The notes under the pieces were generated by a model. That model ran no database searches. It was not told the DNA's origin and saw only the letters and a program-made list of their open reading frames with translations. Shown piece after piece: positions 58,564 through 64,000 of a DNA stretch of 64,000 bases. Source of the DNA: Gammaproteobacteria bacterium (GTDB lineage: Bacteria > Pseudomonadota > Gammaproteobacteria > Pseudomonadales > Cellvibrionaceae); NCBI GenBank assembly GCA_021151835.1, contig JAGKWO010000009.1, positions 124,001 to 188,000 of the forward strand. Direction: 5' to 3'. Position 1 is the stretch's first letter, and each line of letters begins with the position of its first letter. A program made the translations under genes and the position numbers.

Positions 58564-60633
58564 ATGGTTAATAAGCATGAACACCTCTCCGAGTCAGTGC
58601 GTTTGAATTGGGAATCGCTCTTCTCACTGGTGGAACGGGCGCCCTTTGGGTTGTACATTATCGATGCGGATTTCCGTATTTCATTAATGAATGCCGAGTC
58701 TAAAAAGCGCGCGTTCCGCAACGTTAATCCAGTCATAGGGCGGGATTTTGGCGAAGCTATCCGTGTGCTTTGGCCTGAAGAAGTCGCGGTGTCGGTGATC
58801 AATAAATTTCGCCACACCCTGGATTCCGGCGAACCGTTTTTCTCATTGGATTATATTGAGGCGCGGGCCGACATTGATGCAGTGGAAGCGTATGAGTGGG
58901 AGCTGCATCGCATTACCCTTCCGGATGGCAAATATGGTGTTGTTTGTTATTACTACGATTCAACGCAACTACGGGAATCCGAGCAGGCATTGCGCCGCAA
59001 TGAAACCTGGTTAAAGGGCCAGAAGGAAGCCTTTATGGCATCCATTAATGGCGCGCCTCTGGAAGAGTCGCTGGATATGCTGATTCGGTGTGCCATTAAT
59101 TTCATGGACGACGGTGGCAAGGCGTCGTTTTTTCTGGTGAATCCTGAAGGCACTGCAATTAATCACATTACCGGAATGGGCGAAGAATATACGCGTGTAA
59201 TAGGGGATTTTCCCGTGGGCCCCAATTCTATTGGCTGCGGCCTGGCGGCACACCGGGGAACGCCATTAATTTATCCGGATGTTGATGCAGACCCTGAGTG
59301 GACGCCGTATTTGTGGATTGCCCGCCGCTTTGACTTCCGTGCAACATGGTCTTTTCCTGTGAGGATTACCGGCGGGAAAATTGTGGGCACTTTTTGCATC
59401 TATTACCAACAACCGCGCGCGGCAACTCCGCGCGATTTTGAAGTGGCCAGTACCCTGACCAATGCCGCCGCGGTAATTATGGTGCATCATTTGGCGATGC
59501 AAGAGCGCATTCGAACAGAGCAGGTTTTGCGTGAGGCTGATCATCGTAAAAATGAATTTCTTGCATTGCTCGCCCATGAATTGCGTAATCCATTAGCCGC
59601 AATCCGCAATGCCGGGCAAATTTTGTTGCGCGCTAATGGCGATGCGCAAACGTCACGCCTGGCAGCGGAAATTTTAAATCGGCAAGTGGATCATATGGTG
59701 CGACAAGTTGACGACTTGCTGGATGTGAATCGAATTACCCAGGGCAAAATTGAGCTTAGAAAAGAAGATGCTGACCTTGCGCAAATCATTGACCATGCCG
59801 TTGAAACCAGTCGTTCATTATTTGATGAGCTGGATCAGGAATTAATTGTAACCTTACCGACCGACTCCATTTGTATTCACGGTGATCCCATCCGTTTAAC
59901 GCAAGCTATTAGCAATCTCCTGAACAACGCGAGCAAATTTACCCGCAAAGGAGGAAAAATCTGGCTTGATACCGAATTAGCGAATGATATTGCAATCATC
60001 CGCGTGCGCGACAATGGTATTGGCATTGCACACGCTGATTTGCACCATATTTTTGAAATGTTTGTGCAAGTGGATAAATCTCTGGAGCGCACTCGCAACG
60101 GGTTGGGTTTGGGGCTGGCATTGGTGAAAAGTTTGGTCGATCTGCACAATGGCACCGTAGAAGCCCATAGTGAAGGTATTGGGTGTGGTAGTGAATTTAT
60201 TATCCGGCTCCCGGTACTGCATCGGCAAGCTCCCGCACCGGTTGCAATAGAATCGGGTATTGGGGCGAACAATACGGGACCGCTACGAATATTAATCGCG
60301 GATGATAATCTGGATTCCGCGACTAGCCTTGCTGCGCTCCTGCAATTAATGGGACACGAAATACAGGTTGCATACGATGGCCTCGAAGCAATAACAAAAG
60401 CGGAAGCGTTTTATCCCGATTTAATTTTATTGGATATTGGCATGCCGGAAGTGAATGGTTATGAAGCGGCTCGCCGTATTCGCAAGGTGCGCGCAGAGGG
60501 TTTCAAATTGGTTGCCTTGACCGGTATGAGCCAGGAAGAAGACCGGCGCCTTTCACTCGAAGCCGGTTTCGATGCGCATTTAATCAAGCCGGTAGATCTT
60601 GCTTCGTTAACGGAGTTTTTGACGAGACATTAA
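58564..60633 (+). CDS. PAS-GAF hybrid histidine kinase with C-terminal receiver
   Basis: 689 residues, soluble, with no membrane segment. Domains: PAS-like (about 15-145: LVERAPFGLYIIDADFRI), GAF (about 160-315: GPNSIGCGLAAHRGTPLIYP), HisKA with His338 in LLAHELRNPLAAIRN, HATPase with the N box NLLNNASKF, DNGIGI and GLGLGLALVKSL boxes, and a REC domain (about 575-689) with phospho-acceptor Asp624 in LLDIGMPEVNGYEA and Lys in HLIKPVD. It senses a cytoplasmic signal and passes phosphate internally; no DNA-binding output or partner regulator is adjacent. The location next to the injection-system cargo suggests, but does not show, a functional link. Confidence 0.92.
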   Translation: MVNKHEHLSESVRLNWESLFSLVERAPFGLYIIDADFRISLMNAESKKRAFRNVNPVIGRDFGEAIRVLWPEEVAVSVINKFRHTLDSGEPFFSLDYIEARADIDAVEAYEWELHRITLPDGKYGVVCYYYDSTQLRESEQALRRNETWLKGQKEAFMASINGAPLEESLDMLIRCAINFMDDGGKASFFLVNPEGTAINHITGMGEEYTRVIGDFPVGPNSIGCGLAAHRGTPLIYPDVDADPEWTPYLWIARRFDFRATWSFPVRITGGKIVGTFCIYYQQPRAATPRDFEVASTLTNAAAVIMVHHLAMQERIRTEQVLREADHRKNEFLALLAHELRNPLAAIRNAGQILLRANGDAQTSRLAAEILNRQVDHMVRQVDDLLDVNRITQGKIELRKEDADLAQIIDHAVETSRSLFDELDQELIVTLPTDSICIHGDPIRLTQAISNLLNNASKFTRKGGKIWLDTELANDIAIIRVRDNGIGIAHADLHHIFEMFVQVDKSLERTRNGLGLGLALVKSLVDLHNGTVEAHSEGIGCGSEFIIRLPVLHRQAPAPVAIESGIGANNTGPLRILIADDNLDSATSLAALLQLMGHEIQVAYDGLEAITKAEAFYPDLILLDIGMPEVNGYEAARRIRKVRAEGFKLVALTGMSQEEDRRLSLEAGFDAHLIKPVDLASLTEFLTRH

Positions 60634-60730
60634 TTTTTATTGAAAAAATCGCTAAAAATTTAATAATTGAACATACTGGATAGACAGTAAAAATACAGTT
60701 ATCGAAGCGAAACCCAGGCATTGAAATAGT

Positions 60731-60757
60731 TCAGGCCAATCGGAAAGATTGGCCTGA
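60731..60757 (-). terminator. Hairpin terminator candidate for the convergent minus-strand gene
   Basis: TCAGGCCAATC (60731-60741) pairs perfectly with GATTGGCCTGA (60747-60757), 9 bases beyond the stop of the minus-strand gene. The following minus-strand bases are not a pure T-run, so it may be a weak or bidirectional terminator between convergent genes. Confidence 0.55.
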
Positions 60758-60765
60758 TGGATTTA

Positions 60766-61641
60766 TCAGGCATTTGCCACCAGTGATATCTTTTCCAGTC
60801 GATTATTACTTTTGCGTGGAGTGAAACGGAAACTGTAGCCGCGCTTTAATAAGGCTGCGATTTCCATGGCAGTCCAGGAAGGGCGATCTTCCGAACCTTG
60901 CTTGCTGTAATACAACAAGGTGTTTTCACCTTCTTTTTCACACAGGCTCAGGAATTTTTTGTAATCCATATCCGGCTCCATGCGAAATTTTTCCAGGATG
61001 CGTTGCGGGATATCATCGTAATCGCCCCTGCCGGATAGTTTTAATTTAAATTCCGCGCGCGATGCCACTCCACCTTCAACCCAGGCCAGGTTCAAACCCC
61101 AGCTCCAATCATTGACATTCAGTGTGCGTAATTTTTTTCTATTATTGCCTTGGGCGTGGAGCGCTACAAACGTTTGGCTGCCGATATAAAGTTTATTTTT
61201 TCCGGATTTCTGCTGGATATTTTTGGTGTCTTGGTAAACTTTCTCTGCTCCCACACGCACTTTTTCCAGATTGCCAAAATCGTCAATTTCCTTTTTTGCA
61301 TCCTGTAATTTTGTCGCAGTTCGTGCTACCGCCGCCTGTAATTGCCCGAGGCTCTCCAATAATGTTTCCTCACTGTAATCCTGTGATGGGGAATTACGGG
61401 CCAGTTCAAGGATTTCCCGCTGCCTGTTCAATTGTTCCAGGCGTGTAGCAAGATTGTTTGCGTAGGTAATCAGTGCATTTAATTCGTCGCGCTCGTCTTG
61501 CAGGACCTTATTATTGACTTCTCCATCGTAAGCTGCCCATAGGCCCGCTTTCAGGCAATTAGTGCAGACCACATCATTCATTTCGTAGGATTGTTTGGAT
61601 GATGACTGAATATTTTTACAGGGATGGATGTACCAGGACAT
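60766..61641 (-). CDS. Coiled-coil protein of unknown function
   Basis: 291 residues starting MSWYIHPCKN with GGAG six bases upstream of the ATG; a few more codons in frame lack support. It has a Cys motif DVVCTNCLKAG near residue 27, a long coiled coil (about 45-140: LNALITYANNLATRLEQLNR, LQAAVARTATKLQDAKKEID), and a C-terminal mixed domain ending in RGYSFRFTPRKSNNRLEKIS. No family was recognised and there is no export signal. It lies convergent to the hybrid kinase, between it and polB. Confidence 0.7.
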   Translation of the reverse strand: MSWYIHPCKNIQSSSKQSYEMNDVVCTNCLKAGLWAAYDGEVNNKVLQDERDELNALITYANNLATRLEQLNRQREILELARNSPSQDYSEETLLESLGQLQAAVARTATKLQDAKKEIDDFGNLEKVRVGAEKVYQDTKNIQQKSGKNKLYIGSQTFVALHAQGNNRKKLRTLNVNDWSWGLNLAWVEGGVASRAEFKLKLSGRGDYDDIPQRILEKFRMEPDMDYKKFLSLCEKEGENTLLYYSKQGSEDRPSWTAMEIAALLKRGYSFRFTPRKSNNRLEKISLVANA

Positions 61642-61825
61642 GGAATGCTCCTTAATTCGCAAAGTAGGTAGGGGCCAGGATGGTAATCACACGCAGCGCG
61701 CCGATTGGTTCAACGCGGCGTGAATCTTAGCAGATCAGATATCGCTGTTCCCATCGGATAATCAGGCAATAGAACAACCCGACACCACTTCGTGGTGATG
61801 ACGTTTGCATATGAGGTAAGCGTGC

Positions 61826-61939
61826 ATGATGGTGGAAGTTTTAAGTGACAATCGTATTGGTCATTATGTCGTTGGCCGACACGCTGTAAGCCGGTTTATT
61901 CAACTGCAGGATGAAGGTGATATCTCTGCGGCAACATAA
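61826..61939 (+). CDS. Possible 37-residue small protein
   Basis: An ATG frame with GAGGTAA about nine bases upstream encodes a 37-residue product containing NRIGHYVVGRHAVSRFIQLQ. It sits between a divergent gene and polB. The ribosome-binding site favours translation, but length and lack of recognised family keep the call weak. Confidence 0.25.
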   Translation: MMVEVLSDNRIGHYVVGRHAVSRFIQLQDEGDISAAT

Positions 61940-61960
61940 TTTTTTTTAACAAAAACACGT

Positions 61961-61982
61961 TATACTGGTTGCCCAACCAGTA
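61961..61982 (+). promoter_or_regulatory. Operator-like palindrome overlapping a -10 element of polB
   Basis: TACTGGTTG-CC-CAACCAGTA (61963-61982) has perfect 9-base arms. Its core CTGG-N8-CCAG has the spacing of the LexA box CTGT-N8-ACAG. It overlaps a TATACT -10-like hexamer at 61961-61966 and lies 18 bases before the polB start. polB is a LexA target in E. coli, which makes SOS control plausible with a diverged box. Confidence 0.5.
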
Positions 61983-61999
61983 ATAGCTATTTGCCCCCG

Positions 62000-64000
62000 A
62001 TGTTTACGAATGCTTTTTTATTAACCCGCCAATGGCGTGATACCCGTGAAGGGGTTGTGCTTGATTTATGGTGGGCTACCGGAACAGGTAGTTGCTGGAC
62101 GCAAATTACCGCACAGGAAGTGGTGTTGTTTGTGCTACGCGAGCAAGCGCAAGAAATTCACCAGCGACTTAAATCCCTGCGGCAATGGCGTATGGCAGAA
62201 GTCGATTTAAAAACTTTTCACAACCAGCCGGTCAACGCACTGTATTTCAAGCAACATCGCGTTGCGCGTGATGCGCAGGATATTTTTCAACAACAAGGCA
62301 TCAATTTTTGGGAAGGTGATATCCGCCCGCCCGAGCGCTATTTGATGGAGCGTTTTATTACAGCGGCTGCACAGATCGAGATTTCATCCAACAGCGTGCC
62401 GTTGCGCAATCCCAGGCTGGCTCCGGTCAGCGATAGCCTGTGGCGCCCGTCCTTGAAGATGCTATCGCTTGATATAGAAACGTCTATGGATGCCAAACAA
62501 CTTTATTCGATTGGTGTCTGGTGTGATGCAGGGCAAAAAGTATTTATGGTCGGTGCGGGAGAAAATACTGACATCGTTATTTTTTGCGCCGATGCAAAAC
62601 AATGTTTGTTGGCTTTTTTTGAATTTCTACAGGCTGCCGACCCGGATATTTTGATTGGCTGGAGCCTGGTGCAATTTGATTTGCTGGTGTTGGAGAAAAT
62701 TTGTAACAGCTTGCAGATGGACTTGCAATTGGGACGCGGCGGGCAGGCGATTCATTGGCGCCATGACGATGCGGATACCGGGCGCAGCTATGTAGTTATT
62801 CCCGGGCGCGTGGCCCTTGACGGCATCGAATTATTAAAAGCCGCTAATTACACTTACGAAAGCTATTCGCTGCAAAATGTTTCAGAAAAATTACTCGGAC
62901 AAGGGAAATTGCTAAGCGGCGATAATCGTGGCGAAGATATTACCCTGTTATTTAACACTGACAAGCTTGCATTGGCGGAATACAACCTGCGCGATTGTGA
63001 ACTGGTATGGAAAATTTTTCTGCAACAGGAGCTGCTGGCATTTGCAATGGAGCGCAGCCAATTGACCGGTGTGTTACTGGACCGGATTGGCGGTTCAGTC
63101 GCTGCTTTCGAATATTTATATTTGCCGCGTTTGCACCGCCGTGGTTACGTTGCGCCTAACCTGGGTGAGTTGGAATCCGATATTTACAGCCCTGGTGGCT
63201 ACGTCATGAATTCACAGCCGGGCATTTATGACAATGTATTGGTGCTGGATTTTAAAAGCCTGTATCCGAGTATTATCCGTACGTTTTTAATTGACCCTTG
63301 TGCGTTCTGGGTTGCGCAACATCGCCAACTCGATGAAAAACAAACAGTACCCGGTTTTAATGGTGCTTATTTTGCGCGTGATGATCATATTCTGCCGCAG
63401 ATTATTGAACAATTATCTGCGGCACGTGATCGCGCCAAACAACATAAAGATGCGCCCCTGTCGCACGCCATAAAAATTATTATGAATTCCTTTTACGGTG
63501 TGCTCGGTTCTACCGGCTGCCGCTTCTTTGATCCGCGTGTATGTAGTTCAATTACCTTACGTGGCCACGATATTATCCAGCGCAGCCGGGATTGGATTGA
63601 GCAGCAAGGCTACGCGGTTATTTATGGCGATACGGATTCGCTATTTGTATGGCTGGAAAATAATTGCACTGGTTTGCCTGCAAAAACGCCGGCGCAATGC
63701 GATGTGATTGGCAAACGCCTCGCAAAAGAATTAAACCAATGGTGGCAACAAACCTTACTCACTGAATTTAATATTAACAGCGCATTGGAAATACAATACG
63801 AAACCCACTACCTGCGTTTTTTAATGCCCACGATTCGCGGTTCGGACCTGGGCACCAAAAAACGTTATGCCGGTTTGGTAGAGGTGAACGGCAAACGAGA
63901 AATGGTCTTTAAAGGTCTGGAAAACGTGCGCACAGACTGGACCCAATTGGCGAAGGATTTTCAAAGTGAACTTTATCGCAAGGTTTTTGCCGGCGAGGAT
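62000..64000 (+). CDS. polB: DNA polymerase II (family B), 5' part
   Basis: 667 codons are open to the right edge; E. coli Pol II has 783 residues, so roughly the last 15 percent is missing. The 3'-5' exonuclease motif is LSLDIETSMD (about residue 155). Polymerase motif A is VLDFKSLYPSIIRTFLIDP, motif B KIIMNSFYGVLGSTGCRFFD, and motif C YGDTDSLFVW; the thumb begins with GLVEVNGKREMVFKGLENVR. Pol II is an SOS-induced translesion and replication-restart polymerase. No strong ribosome-binding site precedes the ATG, but the N-terminus aligns with the family. Confidence 0.95.
   Translation, partial: MFTNAFLLTRQWRDTREGVVLDLWWATGTGSCWTQITAQEVVLFVLREQAQEIHQRLKSLRQWRMAEVDLKTFHNQPVNALYFKQHRVARDAQDIFQQQGINFWEGDIRPPERYLMERFITAAAQIEISSNSVPLRNPRLAPVSDSLWRPSLKMLSLDIETSMDAKQLYSIGVWCDAGQKVFMVGAGENTDIVIFCADAKQCLLAFFEFLQAADPDILIGWSLVQFDLLVLEKICNSLQMDLQLGRGGQAIHWRHDDADTGRSYVVIPGRVALDGIELLKAANYTYESYSLQNVSEKLLGQGKLLSGDNRGEDITLLFNTDKLALAEYNLRDCELVWKIFLQQELLAFAMERSQLTGVLLDRIGGSVAAFEYLYLPRLHRRGYVAPNLGELESDIYSPGGYVMNSQPGIYDNVLVLDFKSLYPSIIRTFLIDPCAFWVAQHRQLDEKQTVPGFNGAYFARDDHILPQIIEQLSAARDRAKQHKDAPLSHAIKIIMNSFYGVLGSTGCRFFDPRVCSSITLRGHDIIQRSRDWIEQQGYAVIYGDTDSLFVWLENNCTGLPAKTPAQCDVIGKRLAKELNQWWQQTLLTEFNINSALEIQYETHYLRFLMPTIRGSDLGTKKRYAGLVEVNGKREMVFKGLENVRTDWTQLAKDFQSELYRKVFAGED

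Larger units (their letters stand above)
61642..61999. other. Divergent intergenic region upstream of polB
   Basis: The 358 bases between the minus-strand coiled-coil gene and polB must contain both promoters. Apart from a possible 37-codon frame and the palindrome listed separately, no further structure is evident. Confidence 0.5.

Overview
The window reads as chromosome of a plant-polysaccharide-degrading gammaproteobacterium close to Cellvibrio. The left part has typical gammaproteobacterial housekeeping order (dapB, carAB, greA, yhbY, ftsH, folP, glmM, tpiA, secG, tRNA-Leu). It is followed by a xylan group whose 732-residue GH67 alpha-glucuronidase has the size known for Cellvibrio GlcA67A. 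The organism call is inference from gene content; no database search was run.

Layout. 1-16.9 kb: housekeeping genes, with two irregularities. A block of secreted or membrane proteins sits between dapB and carA, and carA has lost about its first 52 codons at a junction just behind a transcription terminator. The rlmE gene that usually precedes ftsH is absent, yet a heat-shock-like promoter stands there. 17-25.4 kb: accessory genes: a Qnr/McbG-type pentapeptide protein, a CE2-like esterase, a membrane protein, a GH10 xylanase divergent from the GH67 glucuronidase, a small secreted protein, an ANT(3'')-like nucleotidyltransferase with no normal start codon, and a DUF1801 protein.

25.8-58.3 kb: an extracellular contractile injection system (eCIS, a phage-tail-like particle of the Afp/PVC class). 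A sensor-less sigma54-type activator and a palindrome-rich leader precede a tightly coupled operon. It encodes sheath, tube, hub chaperone, a DUF4255 cap protein, an AAA+ ATPase, a tube adaptor, a LysM/gpX-like protein, split hub and spike, gp25, two J-like baseplate proteins, a gpI-like protein fused to a beta-rich region, a very large DUF6519/beta-helix protein and a regulatory-like-fold protein. Nearly every junction is an ATGA or TAATG overlap. Four consecutive genes then encode proteins with the DUF4157 'eCIS core' domain. All four share an N-terminal C-x-C-G-G-x-C-P-x-C motif and differ in their C-terminal parts: an Ig-like tail, OmpA-like plus unknown, an L,D-transpeptidase-like domain, and OmpA-like plus a Cys-rich tail. 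They are the best candidates for the particle's cargo or surface proteins. No capsid, integrase, lysis or obvious tape-measure gene is present, which argues for an eCIS and against a prophage.

58.5-64 kb: a PAS-GAF hybrid histidine kinase, a convergent coiled-coil protein of unknown role, and the 5' two-thirds or more of polB (DNA polymerase II) behind a palindromic, LexA-like operator.

The most notable content is the eCIS locus with its four-gene DUF4157 cargo array, especially the L,D-transpeptidase-like member; the truncated carA and the start-less aadA-like gene are the most notable irregularities.
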